DNA from: Cloeon dipterum
Taxonomy: Eukaryota; Arthropoda; Insecta; Ephemeroptera; Baetidae
NCBI RefSeq assembly: GCF_949628265.1
Contig: NC_088788.1
Location: forward strand, 4,030,001 to 4,094,000
DNA length: 64,000 nucleotides
Direction: 5' to 3'
A model generated the notes under the pieces. It made no database searches. It had not been told where the DNA came from and worked only from the letters and a program-made list of their open reading frames with translations. Shown piece after piece: positions 1 through 13,400 of the stretch; position 1 is the stretch's first letter; each line of letters opens with the position of its first letter. The position numbers were made by a program, and so were the translations under genes.

Positions 1-53
1 TTTTAAAAAGCGTGGCGAGCTTTCCAATATATTGACAAATATTGAAATCGTTT

Positions 54-494
54 TTAAAGAGGAATGATACTGGAAAAGCCTGGAAAATGCTTGTTGCCAA
101 TGCATAAACTCATCCCTTGGGATTCAGTTAAAGCCTAAATTGACCTAAGAAGCACTCTAATTTTTTGAGAAAATTGGCTGGAAAGTTAGCGTGCTTTTCA
201 AATGGTAATGGCTGTCTCCTTACTTGAAATCCGATTTAATTTCAAAACCAAGAGTTTGCCCAATAAGTGGCATACACAATTGGACAGATCTCGACCAGAG
301 GAATCAAAATATGCCAAGAAAATATGTTCTAACAATGTCAATTTGCGAGAAAATTGACAAAATTTGAATTTTTACTTTAGGAAGATCCTTTTTACTATTG
401 CAAATTGTTGAACAAATTGTTAATCGATCAATTGTTTATGGCATCCAACAATTTAAATAATTTTCAATTGTTGCCCAGTATCATTCCACTTTAA
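54..494 (+). mobile_element. TTAA-flanked MITE, copy A
   Basis: Non-autonomous DNA element, 58-490, flanked on both sides by TTAA (54-57 and 491-494). The ends are inverted repeats of about 16 bp, AGWGGAATGATACTGG, and the body of about 430 bp recurs six times in the window. A pseudo-ORF in the middle is open in some copies, but different copies break it and it matches no transposase, so I treat it as non-coding. The TTAA target suggests a piggyBac- or Kolobok-type transposase acting in trans; the superfamily is inference. Confidence 0.85.
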
Positions 495-1152
495 TTATTT
501 GGTATTTCTTTTTTCTACTTTAAATGAGTTTTAGCTAACCGAAAAGAAATAAGTGATCTCTATAGGAAAATGTAAGGAGGGGAATTGATTTGGGAATTTG
601 TCTCATTTTTTATTGAGTGAAATTAATCGCAACAAGCATCACATTGAATTTTGTTAAATTATTATTATATTTCTAACGTTGTTTATTTATATTGTTTCAA
701 AACTTTGCCAAAAATTGTGAGAAGGAAGAAAAACTCGAATAAGATTCAATTAAATAGGACGAGACACCATAATTTAATTTTTAAAAAATCCACAAACCAT
801 TTTCTTAACTTGAAATTCCTAAAATTGACAAATAACTAAAATAGAATCATCATCAGAATAATCTCCATTTTTATCTTTTGCAGAAACTTTAATTGATTTT
901 CCAGTCTATCCCAGCAAGTCCTTGTTTTTTCCTAAGACAATTTGTTATTTAATAAAAAATTATTTTATTTCGGATTTTTAGGCAGCATCAACTAGTTTTA
1001 CCAATTCGTTCTATGTGCCAATTTCTTTATATTTTTCCGTGAATAATTTAAAATTGCGGTGACAGGGATGCGAATTTAGGTCTTAAGTTAATTTTAAATT
1101 TAAGGTAAATAAGTTTTTCAACAATAAGTGAACTTCTATGGAAAAATAATAA
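495..1152. other. AT-rich gap, nothing recognised
   Basis: About 660 bp between two oppositely oriented copies of the TTAA MITE. Only short AT-rich reading frames are present, with no splice-flanked exon and no family match. Confidence 0.6.
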
Positions 1153-1575
1153 TTAAGTGGAATGATACAGGGCAACAATTGAAAATTATTTGAATTGTTG
1201 GATTGATCGATAAACAATTTGTTCAAAAATTTGCAATAATAAAAAAAGGACCTTCCTACAGTAAAAATTCAAATTTTGCCAATTTTCTCCAAAATTTAGA
1301 GTGCTTGAACATATTTTCTTGGCAAATTCCGATTCGTCTCGTCGAGATCTGTCCAACGGTGTTTGCCACTTATTGGGGAAACTCTTGCTTTTGAAATTAA
1401 ATCGGATTTCAAGAAAGGAGACAGCCAATACCATTTGAAAAGCACGCTAACTTTCCAGCCAATTTTCTCAAAAAATTAAAGTGCTTCTTAGCTCAATTTA
1501 GGCTTTAACTGAATCCAAGGGGATGAGTTTGTGCATTGGCAACAAGCACTTTCCAGGCTTTTGCATCCTCTTTAA
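1153..1575 (-). mobile_element. TTAA-flanked MITE, copy B (inverted)
   Basis: Same family as copy A in reverse orientation. TTAA lies at 1153-1156 and 1572-1575. The left end reads GTGGAATGATACAGGGCAAC and the right end finishes GCATCCTCT. About 415 bp. Its reverse-strand frame is a shadow of the repeat and not a gene. Confidence 0.83.
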
Positions 1576-4500
1576 AATGTTGAAGTAAAAATTTTGAAAA
1601 TTGTAAAAAAATTTACAGTAAGAAAATGTTTTTAAAAATAGGATTTCTTATTTAACTAAATTTATTGTGTACACGTCAAGGAATTTTTAATTGTAACAGT
1701 TTTTAATTTTTGCTCTTTAACGTGCAAGCCAGAAAACGGTTCAAGTGAGAGAAACAGTTAAAAATAATTTATTGAACGTTGCAAATCCACTTCCGGGCAG
1801 ATCACTCATTCATTTTCGCGATCGAATGCTGCGGAGTGTGGTGGCTATATGGCTGGCGAGGGTGTGTTGGATGGAAATGCAAATCAGAGTGCGGTTTGCG
1901 CTGGAGAAGGAGGCGCCGCCGGTTCGAGCCTAAGAAGCGAGACGGCGAGCGAGCGAGCGACGGAAGATAATTTGAAGAAATACGACGACGGAGCGAGCGA
2001 GCGGAGATGTTTAACATTTTAGCGCACGCCTGACGCGCGCCTCTCGGCCGTTCGCTTCTTGTCTGATGCGATACACACACGAAAATTGCACCGCTAAGCT
2101 GATGCCTTATTGTGTTGTGCCTCCGCTGATGATTATTAACTTAATTTAGCGCTTCCTGCAAGTGCTCGCTGTACCATAGCACCGGGAATTATAATTACAA
2201 AGGGGCCTTTCTATGAATAATGCAGCATTATTTTTCGAAATGCGCGCTTCATTCATATGTTGTTGCCTTTTCCTGCCTGCGCCGCGCTTTTCTTCTTTTC
2301 CAGCTTCGTTTTTCACGCTCGGCGGCGTCCACGCAAGAAGCGAACAGTTTGCCAAAGGGGTGCTTTTTATTTTTAATATGTATACTCTTCCTGCGCTGAC
2401 TGATAAGGATGCACGTAGGCGCGTTTATCTCCGATCGCCACCGCCAGCACGCACCGCCGCAAATTGACGAGCTCCTTTATTCTTTTGCTGCTCTTGCTTA
2501 ATTATTCAGAACAAATTAATGGCACGTCCGTCTGTCACAATGCCAAGTCCGAAACTAGTTTTAGCACAGAACGCAGATACTGATCTCAAAAAATCATGAA
2601 AATCGTCTGGCAAAGTGTCCAAACTAAGCGTAAGAATATATTTTCCATCCTCCAACGAAGTATTTGCCTCAATAAAACCAGTAAAACTATAAATAAACCA
2701 ACCGAGAAGCCTGGAGAGCATTCTAAATGTCTAAAAATGCTCAATTATCCATTTTTTCTGCCAACACCTAAGCAGTTTCAGTAAATTTCTACAAGTTTTC
2801 TTGTCTTAAAAATCTCTTTGGTTATAGAAAATAGATCTAACTCATACAAAAAATTATACAAAAATAACTGATTGAAAACTATGAGGAATTTGCAGAATGA
2901 ACAAATTTAAAATTGCAATCTGCTCTTTTTTGCGTAGAAAATTTGTATTATTAAGTTGAATTTTAGGTAAGGGAATTTTTAAAGAAAACTTGAATTATAT
3001 GGTAGTTAGTTTTTGAGTGAGAAAACTGCTCTGTAAATGAAACCACCACTTGAAAAATTTATATCTTAAGATGAACTATGTAATCAAACTTGTTCTCGTT
3101 GATTGAAAGTTGTGGTTTTATTTTTCTCGAAATGTTTTAGGACCAATTCAAGAGATAATTTAAATTTAATTAGTAAAAATTCTTATCAAATATCATTTAA
3201 TATTAATTTAAAATGTATATTAGAGGAAATTTAACCTTCTTGATGAATAACTGAAAAAAGGATTCAAGCAGCAAAATTGCAAGTTGATGATCATTTCTTT
3301 AGGAAAGAAAAATAAATCTTATTAATGAATATTAAATATAAAGTGTCCTGTATTTACACATCAGTTATAATTTAAGTGAGCATGTGATTTTAGTCGGTAT
3401 TTCCTCGCTGAAAGTCGGATCAAATTGTGTCATTTTTACGGCTAAAATTCTTGTTTTCAGAGTGGAGGCTATATATATTTATGATTTCGGAGATATTTGG
3501 AACGAACGGATGAAAGAAAATGTCATATTTTGCAGCATTTTCTTCTGGAAAACACCATTACTTCATTTATTCAATCGGGTTATCCAGTTTCTCCAACAGT
3601 TTTTTATAAAACAAAAAATTTAAAGGATTATCCGATGGTTTAGAACGCTGGACCAGAATAAAATATTGACAGCTGGAGAGTTTTAAAGCAAATTATATAA
3701 TTTTGCGCACATTTTAGCAGTTCAGCTAGTTTTATCTGTCTACAAAATCACTTTTAAACGCCTAAAATTACCAATTCCATTGTCCTGCCAAAAACAATTC
3801 TTTCATTAGCAATTACCCTAAAAAAAAATCAAAATATAAGTTTCTCATTCCTCTGAGGAAAGTTTCGCTCCTGAGCATAAACACATTTTTAGAATTCCAG
3901 AGCAATTTTTTATTTAAAAGTAAATAAAACCTCAAAAGTTGCGCTAGAAGGGTTTACCTGTAAAATAAATCATAGCGATTTATGAGGTATGGCGTGAATG
4001 GCAACAATTCATTTTAATGGCAAATCAATGGCTCACTCGTCCGAAAGCCACCCAAACGAAAAAGAAATAGTCTGTCAATCACCCGGCCGTCTAATGAATT
4101 CGGTGCTTCATTTTATTGACGCCATTCAACGCTGGAATTCGGCAAAATAAGTTTGCTCTGTGATGTGTAATGCCCGAGTGCTTTTCTCTATTACCTAAAT
4201 CAATTTACGCCGCTTTGATCATTGCAGACCGAAAAGAATTCGGGGAATCTGCGAGGCGCCCACCTCTCGACTTCAATAACTTAAAGCGCGCCGTATAAAA
4301 ATGTCCAAACGAAATTAAAATTTTTAAATAATCCCGAATAATTTTACTGCCCGCGCGCTTAATGGCACATTTTTTTTAAAGCGCGCGTACCATGACTCTC
4401 TCGTAAATATATCGGGCGAATTCGAGCAGGATGTGAGCGTAAAACCATCCCGCTGAATCTGGTGCGTGTCTGAAATTTATGACGGACACGTCGTCTTTTT

Positions 4501-5817
4501 CATCTCATCATTTTATATGCTTTTGAGAGGCAATTAAAAATGCGGCCGCTCGGGTCACGTCGAGTCGAGCAGGATGAATTCTGCTCGCGAAATATTTGTG
4601 CGTGCCCCATAGCTTTAAAAATCATAAAATCTCGTCATTGCATTCATTTTGGGATATGAACAAACTCTCTTCTTCTTCTTCTTCTTTTTATACTTAAGGC
4701 TTTGATTGTGAGGCTGTAAAACATCACTGGAAAGATTGCAGTGATAATTTATGGTTTTTAAAAGGTGAGTTATCCAAAGAAATGTGTATTATTATAACTC
4801 TATTTATGATATTACAAGTGAAAAAATGTTTCAAAACGCTTTTCTTACAATTAGTACAATTAACTAGTTTTTTTTTTAATATTCATCATTATCAATCTGT
4901 GAAATTTCTTCTTTTGTGAGATATTTAGAGTTTAGTTAATCTTAATGTCAATATTAAATTTGCTATCGAAAGATGTCCTGTTTTCATTTGTTGGTTTTGA
5001 TATCGGTTTGGAAACAAACGATCAAATATATATGTCTACAACGGTACGTCCGGTTACCATTATTAAGTTTTAATTATTATGACACTTACTAAATAGAAAG
5101 GGATATTTTTTTATTAAATTTATAATAAAATAATCATCAAAATATCAATAATTTAAATGAAAGAAATGCATAAGTATGTTTATGAATATTTAATTTGAAT
5201 TAAGAAATATTTGAAATAATAAAAATACTAAAGCTTTTAAAGTTTGAAACATTTCAATGTCAAATTAAAAGAAATACTTTTAAACATTGTTTCTTATTGA
5301 TATTTTACTTTTTGCACATCTTTGTATTTATTTTAAAGTGTAAATAGCTCGTCGAGGCAGACATTCTGTGCAATTTCTTCTTTTGTGAGATATATAGAGA
5401 GGTAAAATAATTGTTGTAATTCTTAAATAGTTCAAAAATCAGTAGCTCATTTTCGAAACGCCAGTTTTAATGGAAATTTGTATATATTCATGTGTAAATT
5501 TTAAATTTATCGAGGAGACACGGAAAAATCAACGTATTTGTTGCAAAGCAGAACTTATTTCAACTGTCTCTAATTTTTATTTGCAAATGATGTCGATATT
5601 ATATATAAAGTCAGCAAATAAATTGACACTGTTGCCAAAGGGAAAATAAAATGTGACTGGAGTTCGGGTTTTTCCTTCCTTTAGTGGCTTATTCAAGGTA
5701 AAATTCTTGCCCTGTAAATTAATTTAAAATTTTAAAACGAAAATGTTGTCCTAAGTATCAGGCCAAATTACCCAAATTACACCAAAGTGGCATAAACAAA
5801 ACTGAAGTTGAACTTTC
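1576..5817. other. Gene-free stretch with two GC-richer islands
   Basis: No supported exon. Two blocks are clearly less AT-rich than their surroundings, roughly 1745-2480 (CGAGCGAGC-type runs near 1940-2010) and 4000-4620. They have no long true-ATG frame. A short direct repeat containing TTTCTTCTTTTGTGAGATAT lies at about 4896-4937 and 5364-5402. The rest is AT-rich sequence. Confidence 0.55.
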
Positions 5818-6223
5818 TTAAAGAGGAATGATACTGCAGAAGCCTGGAAAATGCTTGTTCCCAATGCACAAACTCATCCCTTAGGATTCAGTTAAAGCCT
5901 AAATTGACCTAAGAAGTGCTGTAATTTTTTGAGAAAATTGGCTGAAAATGGAAAGGGCTGTTTCCTCACTTGAGATCCGATTTAATTTCAAAACCAAGAG
6001 TTTCCCCAACAAGTGGCATACACAATTGGACAGATCTCGACGAGAGGAATCGCAATATGCCAAGAAAATATGTTCAAGCACTGTACATTTTGGAGAAAAT
6101 TGGCAAAATTTGAATTTTTACTGTAGGAAGGTCCTTTTTTATTGCAAATTGTTGAACAAATTGTTTATGGCATCAAACAATTCAAATAATTTTCAATTGT
6201 TGCCCAGTATCATTCCACTTTAA
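5818..6223 (+). mobile_element. TTAA-flanked MITE, copy C
   Basis: Element 5822-6219 with TTAA at 5818-5821 and 6220-6223. Full-length family member of about 400 bp, slightly shorter than copy A because of small internal deletions around 5943 and 6140. The 91-codon frame it contains is the repeat's pseudo-ORF. Confidence 0.84.
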
Positions 6224-7165
6224 AATTTTAAACCCAAAAACTCCATTACCAATCGTTATCAATTTTGAGCAAAAAAATTGATTTTAAGTTAATTTTTAAC
6301 TCGATCTTCTCAAGTTCTTGAAATAAGATGATAAAATCGCTGCAATGCAGTTAAAAAAATCATGAAGCCCCTTTATTTGCAAAAATTTATTTCTCTTCTG
6401 TTTTAAAACAATTCAACTGCTCGAATTTCTAGGAATTACTTTCCAAACATAAAGAGATAGAAAGAACAGTACCAAACTGTACGTGTTTAATTTTCCACGT
6501 TTAGTCTGGCATAATGCGTCGAGCACGGCGTTGGCCTTTTGGAGCTTTTAAGGGAAACACAAAATAAAAGGCGAGCGATTATGAGGAGCGATGAGCAGCA
6601 AGTTTTATTGTTGAAAAAAGCCGAAAATGCGAGAGAGAGAGAGAGGAGCAACAGCCCGGGTTTAATGCGCTCTGCATGCTTGGATTGCCGCTGTTTATCA
6701 GTCAGTCACTCGCAAGGAAGCCAACAACAACAGCAGCAACAGCAGCAGCAGCAATATTGCGCTGCGAGAGCAGCCATTTTGGTGCTCCGCAGAGCAAAAC
6801 GTCTCTCTAGAATGTATATTATGCCTTTTAAATTCACACAAAGCAGCTCAGCGCATAGGACGCGACGGCCGGGCGTTTGCACAAAGGGACACGTGGTATA
6901 ATATCGCACCAACCGCATCGGCAGCCGCGCATGCGTTCGCCTAATTAAAATTAACTCTTTCCTTCCACTTCTGATTGTGAGCCTCGCTGCGCCCACCCAC
7001 CGCACCGACTTGACAAATAAATTCTTCAGCACCAATGCGAAATTTCTCTCCAGCTCTCCAGCCCAGCGATTCAAAGTTTTATCTTAAGCAGATTTGGAAG
7101 AAATTAATTTTTACAATCTTAGTTACGCAGGAAGCCTTAATGTTCTTAAATTGTATCATTTTGTT
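6224..7165. other. GC-richer island with CAG tract, no gene seen
   Basis: Roughly 6480-7030 is GC-richer. It holds a GA-rich run near 6630-6646 and a CAG/CAA tract. Overlapping frames on both strands (120 codons plus, 122 minus) exist because of the trinucleotide repeat. Neither has splice support or a recognisable domain. Confidence 0.5.
6721..6754 (+). repeat. CAA/CAG trinucleotide repeat
   Basis: Imperfect CAA/CAG tract of about 34 bp inside a GC-richer island. It makes a poly-Gln frame on plus and a poly-Cys frame on minus; neither looks like a gene. Confidence 0.9.
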
Positions 7166-7546
7166 CAGGGTTGCATTTGCTTACCACCCGGTTTTTATCA
7201 CCACTGGTTTTTACCACTCAATTTTTACCAATTTCTTGCGCAAGAATTGCAAGAAATGAATTTATTCCATTTTTCTTCTGTGAAAATCTTAAATTTCGGT
7301 CGGAGTGCTCAAAATTTCCTCCACCGTGCAGATATTTTCTTTTAAATTGCCATTTTGCTGCCTCAATTTCTCCAAAAATTTATCTCTGACAATTTTTCAA
7401 GCCGAGGTTATTTGCAAATAATGAGTAAATTATTAAAAAATAAATTGAAAACTTTGCCTGCAAGAAACTGGTAAAAATTGATACAAAACGCATTTTACCA
7501 CTTTTTTTTAAAAAAAGTGCGGGTTTTTTGCAACCCTGATTTTTTA
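7158..7546. mobile_element. hAT-like non-autonomous element
   Basis: Element 7166-7538 begins CAGGGTTGCA and ends TGCAACCCTG, a terminal inverted repeat typical of hAT elements. The 8-bp flanks (ATTTTGTT and ATTTTTTA) match at 6 of 8 positions, as expected for an old hAT target duplication. Subterminal TTTTTACCA / TGGTAAAA motifs repeat near both ends. There is no transposase frame. Confidence 0.7.
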
Positions 7547-9720
7547 TATACAATTTCTAAACTACCATTCCCTCAATACCCTCTTTCATTCAATTAAAGA
7601 CTGGGAACCAGACATTTTTTTATTTTACAAAATTAAGGACATCAAATAGTTGAGCAGGAAATGCTTTTAGGAATACTGAAAATAGAAACATCTCGCTTTT
7701 TCAAGTGCAAGAAAGATATTAAATCTAACAGTTTGTTTATAATTTATTTTTTAATAATTAAATAGTGACTTTTATTCAAACAGTCTAGATTCCCATCTGG
7801 TAAATTTGTGCACGCTATTTCATTATAATTTTTCCGGTCGTTAAATTTGTCATGATACTATCATTTGCAACTCTATGTTAGATTTTATGCCATAGCTGTC
7901 GAATTGAACATGCGTGTAGAACATGTTTACAAAATTAAGGCACCTCTAGCTTAAAATATAATTTTCATTATGAACGATAACTGCAAATCTTAAATTTTAA
8001 AGAAATTGCTGTTCTAATGTTGTGGTGCAATGGTCTATTACTTTCATGAAATGTCCAATAAAAATTTGAAATGATCCTCTCCGCAGTCAAAAGTGGCTCT
8101 TCACGGCCGTTATTTATTTCTCCGAATTGCCATTTTATGAATTTGCGCGTGCAAAGTTGGATGATTTTTTTTTTTACTAACACGCGTGCAAGTAGTAAAA
8201 TTAAACTGTAAATATTAATTTTGCAAGCGATTTATTCCACATCGTTAATTATATCGCAAGATACGCATGAACGTATTTGCAGATTGAAATCGTGCGTCGT
8301 TTATTTACTTCTCTCCTCTTTGCAGCTATAAATTAAATTTTTTTCCTGGAAATCCGCCTTAAACCGTAATGACTTGATCTAATTTAAATAAATATGGTTT
8401 ATCAGATTTTTCAGAGGACAATACCCTACTTTCAACTGAAATAATTCACTTTTAATTGTAAAATAAATTTAATTTAAAGTCTCTCTTCAATTCTACAATT
8501 TAATATTTCTGCTACTACGAATTATATATTTACTAAATTTTCATTTGATAACCTGGATAAAAAAATCAGTTCACCAAATTGCGGAAGCAGTGAAAGATCG
8601 GATTATTTTGGATTAATGTTATCTTTATTTTAAGGTAGCTTCCTCTCCTCAATTTACGCGGTCATTACAAAGTGCTCCGTGAGTAAATACAGAATTAACA
8701 AGTTCAAAACCACATGCAGCAAATGATTATTTTCCGACGTTTCCTCTATCAGATTTCAATTTCCTGGTGTCTCGAGAGCTCTGCTTTCTTGCTTTCTTTC
8801 CGCCGTCAGCGAAAATAAATAAAACAAGAAAATGCAACGTGACGGCAGATTGATTTTCCGTTCGACCAGCAGAGCAAATTATTTTTGCACCAGCAATCTC
8901 GTCGAGAAGCAAGAGCAGTGCATCTTCCCGTTGCTAACAAAGCTGCTTGCAAGTCGGTCGCAACAAAGAAGGGCTAAAAACGTAATTGCAAGGCGCGCAG
9001 AGCAGAGCAGAGGCAAAAAGTGGTCTGCCTTGCCTCGAGCAACGCCGACATCGACGTCGTTTAAACTTTAAACTACATGCATTACGTTCATTTACTGTCA
9101 CTCGACAAAAACGGCATCGTAAAAACCATTCAAAGTTTCATTACTGCGAACAGACAAAAATGATTTATAAATCGGGAAATGCAATGACGTGCTGAAAGAC
9201 TCGTAAACTAGAATAATTCTTGAATAAATTGCACAATCATATGATTTATTTTAAAAAGTTATAGTTGTTAAGATTTAAACGTTGTTAATAATTAAAAATT
9301 GTACAATAAATCACATGTTAGCATTTATCTTCAATTTTTTCAATATTAAAATTTCGGAATAGTTTTTATTTAAAATTTACTTAATATTTCTAATGGAAAA
9401 TTAAACTTTTGTTGACTTTAATTTTTAATTAATGAACGTTTAAACAATTTAGATACCAATTTGGTATATGTAGTGCCGTTTCAGTCGCTATTCTTTAATA
9501 TTATTAAATTAAATTGGGACCGACTCTTCTTGTAATTATAATATTGAACAAATTTATTTCATAAGGACGACAATCTTTGTGCATGAAAATTAATTAATCG
9601 TACGACTTTTGGACATTTTAAAAAACAACCCTATGGGTATGTTCCACGTTAATTGAATAAAATTATAGGTGAGACGATTTATTATTTCTGACAACTTTGT
9701 GTATATAAATACTAATCAGG
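7547..9720. other. Gene-free stretch with one GC-richer island
   Basis: AT-rich sequence with one GC-richer block at about 8650-9200. The short frames there are not conserved-looking and overlap on both strands. Nothing else recognised. Confidence 0.5.
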
Positions 9721-10211
9721 ATTTTACTGATGGATTAAAAAATGAATTCAATTGACCAGTTGCATAAACCCTTAGTTATTGAAGCCGCCAACAGATGGCG
9801 CAACCACAGACTTTCTTAAAAATTTTGTTTTAAGCGGTTTTAAGGCATTTCCGCTGCAATTTCAGACTCTATCTAGCTATTTTGCTTTTTTTAATTAATT
9901 TGCATTTTTTTGACGTGCTGAAAACCAAAATCGGTTCATCCATTCACCGTAGAAACGTTGGAAAAGATTTTTTATTCCAAAAAATAGTTTTTCACGATTC
10001 TACGGCGATTGGCTGAACCGATTTTGGTTTTCAGCACGTCAAAAATTAGCAAATTAATTGAAGAATGCACGGTAGCTAAATTGAGTCTGAAATCGCAGCG
10101 GAAGTGCCTTAAAATCGAAAGTCTACGGTGGCGCCATCTGTTGGCGGCTTCGAACACTTAGGGTTTATGCAACTGGTGAATTAAATTCAAAATATTTTTA
10201 ATCCATTAATC
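9721..10211. mobile_element. Long palindromic fold-back element
   Basis: Near-perfect inverted repeat of about 490 bp centred near 9966. Matching landmarks are AGTTGCATAAACCC at 9759 with its complement ending at 10174, CCAACAGATGGCGC at 9788-9801 with its complement at 10131-10144, and a shared GACGTGCTGAAAACC block on either side of the centre. The arms are about 200 bp with divergence rising toward the outer ends. The architecture is that of a fold-back MITE. The target duplication is unclear because the arms fade gradually. Confidence 0.8.
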
Positions 10212-12827
10212 CTAAATTTACAGCATTATTGATTTTGGAATACCTAAAAACGTAAAATGTAACAATGCATAAAAAATGTATTGGTAAATTTAATTAGAGT
10301 CAGTCAAAAATGCTGAGCTTATATTAAAAATTTTAAAAGGTTTAATTTTGTTCCTAAATTTTCCGGTTTTTCAATTTAGCTATTGAACTAATTACTAATA
10401 ATACTTAATAATTTAGTATAAAAATTTTAGTTTAGCAAAGAAATTGCCAGAAAATTGCAATAAAAATAAATATTTTCAAAATAAAAATATATCTATTTTA
10501 AATCCGCGAAAAGATTATCAGATGATGCTTTCCTCACTTATGCGTTGTAGCGAGAATTGATTTCGCCGCACGCATACAATGTGTATAATGATCGATCGCC
10601 CGAAGAGCCGGAAAATCGTCCACAAGCTGCATGAAGAGAAGAGAGCAGATGCGGAGAAACCAAAGGTGCTGCGTGCGTGCGACTCGCGGGGTTTAGCGCT
10701 TTTTATTGATATTTAATGCTGTGTGTAATGAGTTTCGATCAGTACGCCGACAAAAACGGGTGGTTTCCGCTCTCTCGATCGTTTTTGCGCGCTCGCCACT
10801 CAAGGTGAGACTGTGATTCACTCAATTTCGTCCGCGATTCGTAATTCCACGATTGGAAATTCGCTTCTGCGACGGAAGCACTAAAAAAACCTGCTATGAA
10901 ATAGAAGAGTTGATTTTTGTTAGGGGTTAAAATATTTAGAATTGAATTCTTTTATTTATATTATACACAAAGATTTTCAGAAATAATAAGTTAGTAAAGC
11001 ATCGTCTCTTAAAATTGTATTCAATGAACATGGTAATGTTTTTTTATAAATCGTGAAATAACGCAATGATGTGCTGGATATATTGGTTTTATTTAAATTT
11101 AAAATACATTTACTCATTTTAACGGAAAATAAAAATTCTGTTAACCTGTTATTTTTAGTTTATAAGAAATCAAGATTTAAAGAATATTTTTAATGTCTAG
11201 AGCCGCGTCAATTATTGTAATAAATTAGAAAATAACAATGGAAAATGTGATTTATCCCATAGCTAAATATTGAAAATACAGATCAGATATACAGAAAATA
11301 ATGATGCCCCTATTCTTTAATTAAAGAAGAATATTTATTTGTAATCTTTGGATTCCGAAGAATTCTTATAATTTGGTTTCTAAAAAATCAGTCAACTTTG
11401 GTTCATTTCAATGCGAGTAATTTTTCTTGGGAAAATAGCAGCTTCATGGACATTTTTCAAAATTTCCGGACTGAATTTAAATGTTTCAGTTAGTTGGAAA
11501 ATCCTTTTCGCATACATTGAAAATTATTAGCTCAATTTATTTGTCATCATCCACGCACACTTCTTAAAAATAAAGTTAAAATTGAAAAATTAGCTTCACA
11601 GTTATTTTAAATTGTTCTGTTTACATGATTTAAATTCAAAATTTACTTAGATTCTCCCTGCTTATTAATAAATTTCCAGTTTTTATGCTTCGCGTGCTTA
11701 GGTTGGATTCATTATTAATTAAATTATATATTCCAGCGAGAATTTTAGTGCAATTTATGTGTTTTAGACGAAAATTTAAATTTTACGCGGTCAGGATTTT
11801 TGAAGCGGAATTAACGAGCATTCGTGAAAATCGTCAGAACGGTGTCAGAAAGGAGCGGAGTAAAAACAATTCACAGCGAATTATCTGAGAACGCGACGCG
11901 CGTATTTTTCTGCCCGTGCTGCGCGCTGAAAGGTAAAAAGGAGCAGAAGGCGCTGTAGGGGGCTGAATATCGCGGCGATATAAAAAAATTTAGATATATA
12001 TATATACACTTGCGCCGCTTGCGGACTCTTGAATACGTAAAAAAGCGTGTTTCTCTGTGTTATTCAGTTCCAGTGGTTGACTCGCAAGTCGGTGTTACAT
12101 CCTCCTTTTATTTTTTCACCGGCGATTCAATATTTTTTCTTCCTGTCGCTGCTGCCGCCGACTTCCTCTATTATAATGCACTTTTGTTGCCTATGATTTG
12201 ATATTTATACGAATGCAATTTATTGTTAGCCCCATTGATGAATTACAAAGGCGGAATTTTCCATGCTTTTCGGAACTTTCCATTATAAATTTTACATGCC
12301 GTATATGAAAATTTTGTCCAAATGAATGACGCTGTCTCATTGTTTAGCGAGTGCTATGAGAAAATCGTCAACCTTTTGGTGGGATCCTTTCGGAAATTGA
12401 GGTGTGCGTTCCCCATTCATTCGTCCGCAAAGTAATCAGAAGACGACAAGGCCGCCATGCTTTCTCACGATGACCAATACGGATTTCCACAGCAAACAAT
12501 TTTCGTGAGAATCATCTCCGCTGCCGCCACCGAAAATTGTACTTTTCCTGCTTGCCTTTTTGTTTCTCCGCCGAGCAAAAAGCAGTCTCGTGAACGATCG
12601 CCAATTTTTTACTCTCTTTTTGTCATTTCAGGAGGAAATTGAAATTCTCCTCGGCGTGACACTTGGCTTATTTATTACATAAAATGTAAATTATCTTCAC
12701 TTCATTTAACTTAATTTATAGGACAAGCAAATGAATCGCATTGGGAAATATTGGAATTGAATTGAATTAACAAGAAAGTTAATCAGGTAATAGAATAAAA
12801 ATCTATATATTTAGATTTTCGGGTTGT
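10212..12827. other. Gene-free stretch with GC-richer islands
   Basis: AT-rich with GC-richer islands at about 10,510-10,870, 11,880-12,200 and 12,420-12,660. No exon or RNA gene recognised. Confidence 0.5.
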
Positions 12828-13400
12828 GGTGGTCCTATTTACAAAAAATACGTACCGTTTGACTCGTCTTTGAGTGAACTAAGTAACTGAATTGGTTTGA
12901 AGAAGACAATTACTCGTCAACGTCGTGCTAAGGTGTTGAAACGGATTAAAAAATGCTAAATTTCACTTTATTGAGGGGGTTAAAAGGGGGTTGAGGGTTG
13001 GTGGGTCTCGCACCCCTTTAGTGCACTTGGGGACGTCAAGACGAGTCTAACGGTATTCGGTTTTTGAAATTCGGATGATTAGAAGTCGAGATTTGGTCGA
13101 TCATCGTTTTTCACCAACCTCAAAAAACAATGGTTTTCGAAGTTTTCAATTTTTATTAAAAGAAAATTTAGGAAAACACCATTCCAAATTTTAACGCTTG
13201 TAACTTAAGTTTTATGCTCTACAAAATGGTTATGAAAAAATAAAAAATTTCAATAAATTCATTTTCAAATTTGAGTTTAAAATCCAAAAATCAATTTTTA
13301 TGACCTTGACCTTCAACCTACCACTTTGAGGTCAATATAAAAGTTGATTGCCTTGTTGAGACGAGTTAATCGGTTTTTTAGTTCCTGTTCTAGGACCACC
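12828..13400. mobile_element. Fold-back element with GGTGGTCCTA ends
   Basis: Bounded by GGTGGTCCTA at 12,828-12,837 and its complement TAGGACCACC at 13,391-13,400. Next to each end lies a run of As and then an ACTCGTCT motif in inverted orientation. A third inverted copy of the TACCGTTNGACTCGTCT motif sits inside, at about 13,030-13,070. It is related to the element at 22.9-23.2 kb. No coding capacity. Confidence 0.65.

Noticed and set aside
6539-7074. Frames of about 120 codons around a poly-Q / poly-Cys tract
   Set aside because: Both are produced by the CAG repeat; there is no splice context, no domain, and the two frames overlap on opposite strands.
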